Assembly: GCA_035575515.1 (NCBI GenBank)
Contig: DATLXU010000037.1
Coordinates: 1 to 20,656 of the forward strand
Direction: 5' to 3'
Source of the DNA: DATLXU01 sp035575515
GTDB taxonomy: Bacteria > Acidobacteriota > Blastocatellia > UBA7656
DNA: 20,656 bases
Below are positions 1 through 6,658 of the stretch, one piece after another. How positions within the stretch are numbered: position 1 is the stretch's first letter; each line of letters starts with the position of its first letter. The notes beneath the pieces are model-generated. The model worked only from the letters and a program-made list of their open reading frames with translations. It was not told the origin of the DNA and did no database searches. Position numbers and translations under genes: made by a program.

Positions 1-831
1 CGCCGCGTACATTCCCGGCACGTTGGGCGAGCCGTTCAGGAAACGATAAATGTCGTCGGCATAATCCTGATCGCCAACCTCAAATGCAAAAGGATTCCTG
101 TGTGCCATCCATCCAGTCAGTCGCGGCTCAAGACGAGACCATAGCTCGCGCTTCACATAAAGGTAGCCCGCGCCCGGCCCGCCGCACAGCCACTTGACCG
201 ATCCGCCCGTTGCAAAATCAAGCCCTGTCTCTCGCACGTTGAGCGGAACCGTCCCCGCTGATTGATAAATGTCTGCGACTACCATCGCGCCGACTTCATG
301 CGCGCGCTCGGTGATGGCTTTGATGTCTTGAATATAGGAACTGCGAAAGATTACGTGCGACACGCTCACAAGCAGAGTCTCTTCGTCAATCGCTTCGAGC
401 ATTCGATCAAGAGGAGCGGTCATCCCATCATCCGATGGCACAACCACAAGCCGCGCGCCGTCCTGTTTGAGAGCGTTGTAGATGTAAAGATTCGATGGGA
501 AGTTCAATTCTTCGGTGACTATCTTGTTGCGCTTCGGGTTTGAGAAATTGAAACACGACGTGATGATTGATTGGCAGATGGAAACGTTCTGGTGCATGAC
601 GACTTCGCCTTCACCTGCGCCGATGATTTTGCCAATAAGATCGCCTACGGTCCTAGGCATCATCCACCAGCCTTCTTCCCACGCTCGAATGCCGCGCGTT
701 GCCCAGATGTCTGCGTATTCGTTCAAGCGGTCGCGCGTGCGGCGAGGCATTGCGCCAAGCGAATGTGAAATCATGTAAACGGTCTTGTCTAGAATCGGGA
801 ACTCTTTTCGCCATTCTAAAAGCTCATCCAT
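1..831 (-). CDS. kynU: Kynureninase-like PLP enzyme, 3' part cut by window edge
   Basis: Reading the minus strand from 831 gives 277 codons open to the window edge; kynureninases are usually a little over 400 residues, so roughly the last third is missing. The start ATG has GGAG six bases upstream. It is an aminotransferase class V-fold protein with a PLP-lysine region GGSVKWLCGGPGAGYLYV (Lys213) that closely resembles the kynureninase signature, and an upstream DIYQSAGTVPL segment (Asp187 is the likely pyridine-nitrogen ligand). Kynureninase cleaves L-kynurenine to anthranilate and alanine in the cytoplasm, which fits kynA nearby on the same strand. Oddities: canonical enzymes have Tyr just before the PLP lysine (here Val212) and D-x-A-H where this has D-I-Y-Q. 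A related class V lyase or aminotransferase is therefore possible. Confidence 0.75.
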   Translation of the reverse strand, partial: MDELLEWRKEFPILDKTVYMISHSLGAMPRRTRDRLNEYADIWATRGIRAWEEGWWMMPRTVGDLIGKIIGAGEGEVVMHQNVSICQSIITSCFNFSNPKRNKIVTEELNFPSNLYIYNALKQDGARLVVVPSDDGMTAPLDRMLEAIDEETLLVSVSHVIFRSSYIQDIKAITERAHEVGAMVVADIYQSAGTVPLNVRETGLDFATGGSVKWLCGGPGAGYLYVKRELWSRLEPRLTGWMAHRNPFAFEVGDQDYADDIYRFLNGSPNVPGMYAA

Positions 832-869
832 AAGGCTCTCCTCTTCAATCTGCGAAGTTTCCGTCACTT

Positions 870-881
870 GCCTGATCAGGC
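870..881. promoter_or_regulatory. Perfect 12-bp palindrome upstream of kynU-like gene
   Basis: GCCTGATCAGGC is a perfect palindrome about 40 bases upstream of the 831 start. A TATACT hexamer (886-891, minus strand) lies just upstream of it, so a transcript starting there would begin inside the palindrome, as expected for a repressor operator. No good -35 box was found. Operator function is inference. Confidence 0.35.
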
Positions 882-987
882 TGTGAGTATATCTTATCCC
901 TTTAACGAATGGCCATTGCGCAAACGACTACAGCACTGACTCGGAGCAGCATAATTGTGGCCGACCTTAGTCAAGAACAATTCCGTC

Positions 988-1941
988 CTACTTCAGCAGC
1001 CGCGACAACCAGTGCATGATGTTGAGCGCAAGCTGCCTGTTGCCGAACCCCGACACGTTCATTCCATAGTGAATATCCTTAGAACCAATCTGCGCCGTGA
1101 GCGCCGCCGCATTTCCGAATACGACTACTCTTCCCTTTTCAAACTCCAGCGCGACGGCCTGCCCGCGCCCACCGGCAGGCGCTTGTTTCCAGTCAACGCG
1201 AGCCGCTTCCGGGTCATCCGACACTTTCTCTTTTTCCGGGCGCAGTATGTCGAAAGCATCGCTGCTCAACTTGAGAAACTGAACGCCGGCATCAGGCCCT
1301 TTGACCGAGACCCCGCTAAAGGTGATTACGCGATTGACGCGCTCTGCGGCTGTGCGGCCTTCAGTTATGGGATGTTTCAATAAGAGTGAGTTGTCGCGCG
1401 AGAAGATTATTTCTGTCTGGTCGTCTGACTCTGTGTTGAAGTTCTTCTTGTCTATGACAAATCCCGGACTGATGTCGACGCTGAAGCGCGCGGCCAGTTC
1501 CGCTGACGGCGTGTTGAACGGAGCATGATCAATTACGAGCAACAACGAGCCTCCGGCCTGCACCCAATCCCGAACGGCGTCGCATTCTTCTTTCGTGAAC
1601 GCGGGCGACTCTCTTTTCTCCTGCGAGCCTGTCGCATTGACGATAATCAAAACCGAATAGCCAGCGAGAGATTGCCTTGAGAATCTCTTTTCATTAATTG
1701 AAACCAGATAACCGTCGCTTTTGATCAGATCAAGGAAAGGCTTGTAGGTTCCGTCAGCCGTGTGAGAGTTGTTGTGCGCTTCATCGAAAAGCGCTCTTGG
1801 ATGCCTGATTGCATAGGCAGGATCTGAAACCCGCGCATTGAACGCAGGGTCGGGCTGCTGGCTTGCCGTTGATTCAAAGGCGAAAACCACAAATAAGAAG
1901 ATGCACTCAATCAATGCCAATAGCGCAAAAGCTCGTTTCAT
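988..1941 (-). CDS. Exported DUF4350-like protein of unknown function
   Basis: 317 residues. An N-terminal basic/hydrophobic segment (about residues 1-27, ending near STASQQ) looks like a signal peptide, so the protein is probably periplasmic or anchored. The body contains FDEAHNNSHTADG (about residues 52-64) followed by alternating beta/alpha segments such as YSVLIIVNATG and AVRDWVQAGGSLLLVIDHAPF. This is the pattern of DUF4350 and related glutamine-amidotransferase-like (GldG-type) domains, which usually lack a catalytic triad. A late strand/glycine segment GRVVVFGNAAALTAQ completes the fold. GGGAG precedes the ATG by only two bases. It starts 25 bases after the kynA stop and is probably co-transcribed with kynA. 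Its role in that operon is unknown; the family assignment comes from sequence pattern only. Confidence 0.75.
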   Translation of the reverse strand: MKRAFALLALIECIFLFVVFAFESTASQQPDPAFNARVSDPAYAIRHPRALFDEAHNNSHTADGTYKPFLDLIKSDGYLVSINEKRFSRQSLAGYSVLIIVNATGSQEKRESPAFTKEECDAVRDWVQAGGSLLLVIDHAPFNTPSAELAARFSVDISPGFVIDKKNFNTESDDQTEIIFSRDNSLLLKHPITEGRTAAERVNRVITFSGVSVKGPDAGVQFLKLSSDAFDILRPEKEKVSDDPEAARVDWKQAPAGGRGQAVALEFEKGRVVVFGNAAALTAQIGSKDIHYGMNVSGFGNRQLALNIMHWLSRLLK

Positions 1942-1966
1942 AACTCCCTATATCGACAAAGCACTC

Positions 1967-2794
1967 TTAATACCCGCTGCTCTTTTTGCTCAAATAGGTT
2001 CTGAGTTCCCAGAGTTCAGGAAAGAACCTTCGCTCAACGGTCTTCCTCAAATAAGCAGCGCCTTCGCTCCCGCCCGTGCCGACACGGCTGCCGATCATTC
2101 GCTCGACCATCTTGATGTGACGCAGCCGCCACATCGCGAACATCTCGTCGTACTCAATCAAACTCTCGGCCAGCAGGAACAGATCGTAATGCTTCTCAGC
2201 ATCTTCATAGATTCGTTTCAACTCGCGTATGCGAGCGTCGTGCGCCGCCCGTTCGTCAGCCTCTTCGGGCAAATCAAACCCGCGCCGTCGAAGCATAGCG
2301 TAAAATGCATCGCCTAATGTGGGCCGCGCAAGCCTCGCCTCAAGCCTCGCGTATTCTTCTGTGCCTTGCTCGTAGTTCTTCAGGAAGCGCGCGTCCTTCA
2401 ATCCTGAAACATATTCAAGCTCGCGGAACTGATGAGATTGAAATCCGCTCGCGGGCATCAAATGGTCGCGGAAGGCAAGAAAATCCATCGGCGTCATCGT
2501 CTCAAGCACAGCGACCTGGCTGACAAGCACGCGTTCAATCTCTATGCAGCGTCGGAGCAAGCGATGCGCGGCCAGCGTCTCGTCGCTGTCGAGCCGCTCG
2601 ATTATTGCGTCAATTTCATGAAGCAGTTGCTTGAACCACAATTCATAAACCTGATGGATGATTATAAACAGCGTCTCGTCGTGCTGCGCCGGGTCGGAGT
2701 GCAATTGCTGAAGCGAGACAAGCTCGCGCACTTTCAAATAGCCGCCGTAAGTCAGTCGCGGCTCGTTCTCTGTTGGGGGTAAACCGAATGACAT
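1967..2794 (-). CDS. kynA: Tryptophan 2,3-dioxygenase
   Basis: 275 residues, the usual length for bacterial TDO. This cytoplasmic heme enzyme inserts O2 into L-tryptophan to give N-formylkynurenine, the first step of the kynurenine pathway. Visible hallmarks are FIIIHQVYELWFKQLLHE near the N-terminus (distal-pocket His), MTPMDFLAFRDHL and SGFQSHQFRELE in the middle, and WRLRHIKMVERMIG then GTGGSEGAAYL near the C-terminus (proximal heme His and substrate loop). The frame can be extended to a GTG at 2800, but the ATG at 2794 is preferred because GAGGTG lies three bases upstream of it. The DUF4350-like gene follows after 25 bases and the kynureninase-like gene after that. A kynurenine formamidase was not seen in the window. 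The identification is secure. Confidence 0.96.
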   Translation of the reverse strand: MSFGLPPTENEPRLTYGGYLKVRELVSLQQLHSDPAQHDETLFIIIHQVYELWFKQLLHEIDAIIERLDSDETLAAHRLLRRCIEIERVLVSQVAVLETMTPMDFLAFRDHLMPASGFQSHQFRELEYVSGLKDARFLKNYEQGTEEYARLEARLARPTLGDAFYAMLRRRGFDLPEEADERAAHDARIRELKRIYEDAEKHYDLFLLAESLIEYDEMFAMWRLRHIKMVERMIGSRVGTGGSEGAAYLRKTVERRFFPELWELRTYLSKKSSGY

Positions 2795-2806
2795 AAACAC
2801 CTCAGA

Positions 2807-2917
2807 AGACAGTAGGCAGCAAGCGATGAATGCTCAATGCTGAATTATGAACAATAAGTCCCGTTTCAACAGCCATCGCTTTTGACGAACTGCCTACCGC
2901 CTACCTCCTACCGTCTT
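2807..2917. repeat. Heptamer-repeat palindrome between crotonase and kynA
   Basis: A nested inverted element. The right array 2890-2917 is four 7-bp units (CTGCCTA, CCGCCTA, CCTCCTA, CCGTCTT); its complement GTAGGCAG occurs on the left at about 2812-2819. Inside these, AAGCGATG (2821-2828) pairs with CATCGCTT (2874-2881). A second heptamer run of TGAATGC type occupies 2827-2854. The crotonase stop codon (2894-2896) lies inside the right array, so that gene's last residues are repeat-encoded. Confidence 0.7.
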
Positions 2918-3724
2918 ATTAAATTCCGGTTTTCGCTTCTGGCTGAACGCTTCGAAGGCTTCGCGGAAATCCGGGTCGAGCATGCAGATGGCCTGCGCCT
3001 CAGATTCGGCTTCCAGAGCCATTTCCAGGCTCATGTCAAGCTCGCGATTGAGCGCCGCCTTCGTCATCGCAAGCGCAAAGGCCGGGCCACCGGCGAGCCG
3101 CTCGGCCCACTTCATCGTTTCAGCTTCAAGCTCATCGCCCGGCACAACCTTGTTATAAAGCCCAATGCGCGCGGCCTGCTCGGCGCTGATGAAATCGCCC
3201 GTGTAGAGCATCTCGGTCGCTTTGCTCAAGCCGACAACCTTCGGAAGCAAAAAGGCTGCGCCCATGTCCGCGCCAGCAAGCCCGACTTTCACAAACAGGA
3301 AAGCTATCTTTGCCGTCTCCGCCGCAATCCTCAAATCGCACGCGAGCGCAATCACTGCGCCCGCGCCCGCCACAGTTCCGTTGAGCGATGCGATGACGGG
3401 CTTGTGAAGATTTCGTATGTTGCGAATCAGATCGCACGTCATGCGCGTGAATTCTAGCAGCCCCGCCATGTCGCGCTTGAACAGCTCGCCGATTATCGCA
3501 TTCACATCGCCGCCCGAACAAAATCCACGCCCGCGACCAGTTATCACAACGACTCTGATTTCATCGCGCGCCCGCAGCGCGGCAAACAGATCGGTGAGTT
3601 CACGATAGACTTCAAACGTGAGCGAGTTCAACGTGTCGGGGCGATTGAAAGTTATAACGGCAATTGCTCCGCGCTCTTCGTAGAGAAAACTTTTCGGGTT
3701 GAGATGGTTTGAGTGGTCGGTCAC
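2894..3724 (-). CDS. Enoyl-CoA hydratase/isomerase (crotonase) family protein
   Basis: 276 residues, normal for crotonases, which act on acyl-CoA thioesters in the cytoplasm. The oxyanion-hole segments are clear: GRGFCSGGDVN (65-75) and NGTVAGAGA (115-123), followed by ALACDLRIA and the FVKVGLAGADMGAAFLLP helix region. The two Glu residues of classical enoyl-CoA hydratase (144 and 164 in the rat enzyme) align with Val124 and Lys146. Asp153 sits where PaaG-type isomerases carry their Asp. An isomerase or ring-modifying reaction is therefore more likely than simple hydration. The GTG start overlaps the ridA stop by four bases (GTGA), indicating translational coupling. Next to kynA/kynU it may serve anthranilate-CoA breakdown; that is inference. 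The C-terminal residues TVGGRR and the stop are encoded by a 7-bp repeat array. Confidence 0.88.
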   Translation of the reverse strand: MTDHSNHLNPKSFLYEERGAIAVITFNRPDTLNSLTFEVYRELTDLFAALRARDEIRVVVITGRGRGFCSGGDVNAIIGELFKRDMAGLLEFTRMTCDLIRNIRNLHKPVIASLNGTVAGAGAVIALACDLRIAAETAKIAFLFVKVGLAGADMGAAFLLPKVVGLSKATEMLYTGDFISAEQAARIGLYNKVVPGDELEAETMKWAERLAGGPAFALAMTKAALNRELDMSLEMALEAESEAQAICMLDPDFREAFEAFSQKRKPEFNKTVGGRR

Positions 3725-4179
3725 TTCGTTTCACCTTCGCTGGCGGGCAACAACTCTGACAAAGGCTGCGGTTGCGCGTCTTCGGGCAGCACGGCTACGG
3801 CTTCAATCTCGACTTTGGCGAGGTCTTCGACAAGCCCCGCAACTTCGACGAGCGACATCGCAGGAAAGTGCTTGCCCATAAGCTGGCGATAAACCGCGCC
3901 AACTTCTTTCAGCTTCGACGTGTATTCTCGTTTGTCCGTGACGAAGATGAGCATCCGCACGATGTGCGAAGGCTCGCCCCCCGCGTCGCGAACCACTGCG
4001 ACAACATTCGAGAGCGCCTGCGCGAACTGCTCGGCGAAATCGTCGCTGACTATGCGGCGCTCCATATCCCATCCGACCTGTCCTGCTACGAAAAGCAGCT
4101 TTCCGCCTTCGACCATTATCCCGTTGCTGTATCCTACGGGATGCGCCAGAGCCGCCGGGTTAATTATGCTCATCTTCAT
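3721..4179 (-). CDS. RidA/YjgF/YER057c/UK114 family protein
   Basis: 152 residues. YSNGIMVEGGKLLFVAGQVG near the N-terminus and FPAMSLVEVAGLVEDLAKVEIEAVAV (about 105-130) are RidA-family hallmarks. RidA proteins are small trimeric cytoplasmic enzymes that hydrolyse reactive enamines or imines; some family members are dedicated catabolic deaminases, such as 2-aminomuconate deaminase. The Arg essential in canonical RidA (Arg105 in E. coli, in PARS) is Met108 here (PAMS), so general imine deaminase activity is doubtful and a specialised catabolic role is more likely. A C-terminal tail of about 20 residues follows the fold. GAGG lies eight bases before the ATG. Its stop overlaps the crotonase start by four bases, and the lipoprotein gene ends 33 bases upstream. 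Confidence 0.9.
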   Translation of the reverse strand: MKMSIINPAALAHPVGYSNGIMVEGGKLLFVAGQVGWDMERRIVSDDFAEQFAQALSNVVAVVRDAGGEPSHIVRMLIFVTDKREYTSKLKEVGAVYRQLMGKHFPAMSLVEVAGLVEDLAKVEIEAVAVLPEDAQPQPLSELLPASEGETK

Positions 4180-4212
4180 TGTTAAAACCTCGCGCGATGA
4201 TTGCGGACTTCT

Positions 4213-4977
4213 TTATTGCATTGGAGTCAGATTCGTTTCGGTCATCTCGATGCGCGTGCCCTCGACGCTTTCGCGCTTCACGAAACCGAGTCCTTTGACG
4301 AAATAATCGTATGACACATTCGTGCCGACTTTGCGCTCAACCTTCACCGCTTTGAGTTTCATATTGCGGAAAGGCTGGAGCGTTATATCTTCCTCGCCCT
4401 TCACTTCAAAGTTTATGACTATCGGACTCGATGGACTCCCCGTTGTCCCTCCGCTGGTGGCGGTTTGAGTAAGGCTGTAGCTCCAGGTTGTGCCCGGCTT
4501 TACAAGCGAGGCCGGATCGAGAAGAAATACGGCGTTCGGACTCAGATTATTTACGATTGATGACGGCATATCCTGAATCCTGCCCTCAGACTTTTCAGCG
4601 AGGAGAATGATTCGTCCTCCATCGCAGGCAAAGGTTCTCTCCTCTTTTCTGACAAGCTCCGAGCCACCTCGGTTATCAACCGTCTGCGAAGTCTCGATGA
4701 AGGTGTTGTTGTCGCCGCGATCAACGACGACTGTCATGTCTGAAACGAGGCCGCTCGATGTAACCTGCGTGTATTTCGTCCTTGAACCGGGCTTGAGCGG
4801 ATAGTACGGATTGCAACTGGTGAAACTCGGATCGAGCGCCTCTTTCGGTTTCGGGGCTTCGGGGACGGGCTGGCTAAATGTGCGGCTGGTGTTTTGGTTG
4901 CCGTTCGTGTTCGTGTTCGTATTGCAGCCGATCACGGCTATCGCCGTTAAAATAATTATCACAGGAATGGCTCTCAT
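4213..4977 (-). CDS. Lipoprotein of unknown function with Asn-Thr rich linker
   Basis: 254 residues. The N-terminus has a hydrophobic signal and a lipobox ending AVIGC (Cys18), so it is probably lipid-anchored. The Cys is followed by an NTNTNTNGNQN linker from a 6-bp tandem repeat (ACG/AAC codons), a common low-complexity tether. The mature part is beta-rich (for example MTVVVDRGDNNTFIETSQ and INFEVKGEEDITLQPF) with no motif I recognise; KPGTTWSYSL and YDYFVKGLGFVKRE resemble extracellular beta-sandwich lipoproteins. TTG at 4980 lies eight bases after AAAGGA and the ATG at 4977 eleven after; I chose the ATG but the TTG is possible. It is the first gene upstream of ridA, 33 bases away, so it may head the operon or simply precede it. 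Confidence 0.8.
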   Translation of the reverse strand: MRAIPVIIILTAIAVIGCNTNTNTNGNQNTSRTFSQPVPEAPKPKEALDPSFTSCNPYYPLKPGSRTKYTQVTSSGLVSDMTVVVDRGDNNTFIETSQTVDNRGGSELVRKEERTFACDGGRIILLAEKSEGRIQDMPSSIVNNLSPNAVFLLDPASLVKPGTTWSYSLTQTATSGGTTGSPSSPIVINFEVKGEEDITLQPFRNMKLKAVKVERKVGTNVSYDYFVKGLGFVKRESVEGTRIEMTETNLTPMQ

Positions 4978-5151
4978 CAATTATTAATTCCTTTCACAAT
5001 CGCAACGCATGACTGCTGCTGCCGCAGCAGAAGCAATTGAACTTATTAACATCTCGCGCGGCTGTTCGCAAGGCGCGGCTTTTGCCCGCAAGCCCGGCGC
5101 GCGATGACGCAGAATGTCAGAGTCCGACTATTAACACGAGCAAAACTTAAA

Positions 5152-5185
5152 AGGGCATCGGCAAGTTATAGCCTGCCAATGCCCT
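5152..5185 (-). terminator. Terminator-like hairpin
   Basis: AGGGCAT (5152-5158) pairs with ATGCCCT (5179-5185), extended by GGCA/TGCC after one mismatch, with a loop of about ten bases. On the minus strand the stem is followed by TTAAGTTTTG, a modest U-rich tail. It would terminate transcripts from the 5398-6543 gene or the micro-ORF. Confidence 0.5.
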
Positions 5186-5213
5186 CTGCCGCGCTTGTAA
5201 TTGGGTATCGCAA

Positions 5214-5282
5214 CTATTTCGGGGTGTAGAGATGGCTCGATATGCCGCCGTTGCTGTTGAGCAAGCTGAGGATTGCCTGCAT
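5214..5282 (-). CDS. Possible 22-residue micro-protein
   Basis: The minus-strand ATG at 5282 has an excellent Shine-Dalgarno stretch, AGGAGAGAAAG, directly upstream. It opens 22 codons (beginning MQAILSLLNSNGG, ending HLYTPK) before TAG. The N-terminal half is weakly amphipathic or hydrophobic. A terminator-like hairpin lies about 30 bases beyond the stop, and the heptamer inverted repeat lies upstream. The arrangement of SD, short ORF and terminator is what a small gene would look like, but the ORF is short enough to arise by chance and no family is recognised. Confidence 0.35.
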   Translation of the reverse strand: MQAILSLLNSNGGISSHLYTPK

Positions 5283-5337
5283 CTTTCTCTCCTCGTTGAA
5301 TAGAAACGGCAGAAGCTTCACTAATGCCTTTGAGGAA

Positions 5338-5385
5338 GGCAGTGGTCAGTTGTCTTGCGGCTGTTATTGACAACTGACCACTGCC
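5338..5385. repeat. 17-bp perfect inverted repeat made of heptamers
   Basis: GGCAGTGGTCAGTTGTC (5338-5354) and its exact complement (5369-5385) enclose a 14-base loop. The units are GTGGTCA-like heptamers of the same kind as those downstream of rplU and rpmA. On the right the 7-bp phase can be followed (GACAACT, GACCACT, then GACCGCT) up to the stop codon of the 5398 gene. Confidence 0.75.
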
Positions 5386-5397
5386 CCCCGACCGCTG

Positions 5398-6543
5398 CTA
5401 CTGAGGTCGCGTGAACGGAAACTCGTTCGACCGCGTGCCGTCAGGCATTCGCACTTGCAAGGTTACGGTCTGACCGGGTTTGATCTGCTTGCCGGCCTTC
5501 TTGGCGATCAGCGTAAATGGGTTCTGCTCGTCCGGCGCGGTCTTTTGATCTATGCCGTTGACCATAATCACCGGCCCGCCGGTCGCGCCCGGCAGCGTTT
5601 CGAACGTGCCATTTAGCAGAAGCTGTTTGCCGCTGATGGAAGCTACATCGATCCTGGGACGTTCGTGAACGACGACGGTTACGAGCGCCTCATTGTTCTG
5701 TAAAATAGGATCGTCACAGCTAAAGGATTTGGCAGAGTACTTCAATTGCAGCTCACCTGTGGCTATTGTTTTTAATCGAGAGAAGAACTTTCCCTGCTGG
5801 CCAGGCGCGAGGTAAAGATCCTCTAGATTCTCTGGCTCAAATCGAAGGTCAGTGAATCCAATGCCAGGATCTATGATCTGCAACACGCCTCTAATAGGGT
5901 CAATTAAAAGGCGAGGCCGCGCCACATCCGGCCCATTGTTTTCTATGACACCCTCAACCATGATGGTTTGGCCTACATAAACGTCTCTCTCGTAATGCAA
6001 GCTTTCTAATAGGAGATCAGCCTTGCAATTACGCGGCTGGCCATCAACACGCGCCACAGCGAAGTCTGAATCATTCTCGCTCTTGGAAGCTCCGCCGACG
6101 ACAACCAATTTACCATCGAACTGAATCGCGCCGCCAAAGGCTCTGGACTGACTGTAACCGGGGAAGAGGATCGTGACTTTGCCGCCCACGCCGAAACTAG
6201 AATCGAGACTGCCGTCGGCGTTGTAACGAGCGATGGCGAAATCAACTGCGCTGCCGGGATGTTCGGCAAAGCCGGCGGCAACGATCTTGCCGTCCGGCTG
6301 TATGGCAACGGCGGAAGCTTGATCCGCGCCGCCGAAAAAGTCTGTCGTCACCCGTCCTGCCGTGCCGAACGTGGGATCAAGGTCGCCCGCCGCCTGCGCC
6401 AATACATCGTCTGCTTGAGCCAGCGTGCGGTTCATCCAATTCGCCGGACAAGTCAGGAACGTAACCGCCAGCACGAAAGCTGCGCAGGCCTTTAATGAGC
6501 GCCGCTTCATTACAGAGGCTGTGAATGCAGATTCTTTTTTCAT
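5398..6543 (-). CDS. Secreted protein with short delta-60 repeat block
   Basis: 381 residues from the ATG at 6543, chosen because AGGAGG lies eight bases upstream; the frame extends further upstream without a comparable site. The N-terminus (KRRSLKACAAFVLAVTFL...LAQA) is an export signal. Residues from about GDLDPTFGTAGRV carry delta-60 repeats (DUF5122: SAVAIQPDGKIVAAG, FAIARYNADGSLDSSFG, GGAIQFDGKLVVVGG, DFAVARVDG), which normally form multi-blade propellers on large surface proteins. Only about two and a half copies are present before the sequence changes abruptly at GQPRNCKADLLL. A CARDB/DUF11-like beta domain (VYVGQTIMVEGVIENNGPDV) and an IPT-like C-terminal domain ending in RSNEFPFTRPQ follow. 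A truncated propeller fused to other modules is plausible. Function unknown; the next gene upstream also encodes a secreted protein. Confidence 0.8.
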   Translation of the reverse strand: MKKESAFTASVMKRRSLKACAAFVLAVTFLTCPANWMNRTLAQADDVLAQAAGDLDPTFGTAGRVTTDFFGGADQASAVAIQPDGKIVAAGFAEHPGSAVDFAIARYNADGSLDSSFGVGGKVTILFPGYSQSRAFGGAIQFDGKLVVVGGASKSENDSDFAVARVDGQPRNCKADLLLESLHYERDVYVGQTIMVEGVIENNGPDVARPRLLIDPIRGVLQIIDPGIGFTDLRFEPENLEDLYLAPGQQGKFFSRLKTIATGELQLKYSAKSFSCDDPILQNNEALVTVVVHERPRIDVASISGKQLLLNGTFETLPGATGGPVIMVNGIDQKTAPDEQNPFTLIAKKAGKQIKPGQTVTLQVRMPDGTRSNEFPFTRPQ

Positions 6544-6658
6544 GATCTTTTCCTCCTTCCATCTCGCGTGCAACTGACCCACGTTCGCTCACTGACGGGA
6601 CAGAATCACGTTCGCCGCCGTCGTGGAAAGACTATCGCTATCTGCGAGAGCCGTGCGC

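Larger units (their letters stand above)
4981..5397. other. Structured intergenic gap
   Basis: This 417-bp gap lacks a full-size gene. It holds a 7-bp-stem palindrome CTGCTGC/GCAGCAG (5016-5030), a GC-rich region flanked by TCGCGCG (5054-5060) and CGCGCGA (5098-5104), a terminator-like hairpin, a possible 22-residue ORF and a heptamer inverted repeat. The last three are listed separately. An 80-codon frame at 5131-5373 (minus) runs through the repeat and the hairpin, has no recognisable domain and is not called. Confidence 0.6.

Noticed and set aside
955..1383. 142-codon plus-strand ORF opposite the DUF4350-like gene
   Set aside because: No SD or domain, and the opposite strand encodes a coherent signal-peptide protein.
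1838..2317. 159-codon plus-strand ORF opposite kynA
   Set aside because: Spans the kynA/DUF4350 junction on the antisense strand and has no family features.
2795..2800. GTG start for kynA at 2800
   Set aside because: The GTG lies inside the likely SD of the ATG at 2794, which is the better start.
5131..5373. 80-codon minus-strand ORF
   Set aside because: It runs through the heptamer inverted repeat and the terminator hairpin, has no SD and no recognisable domain; the 22-codon ORF in another frame has the better start site.
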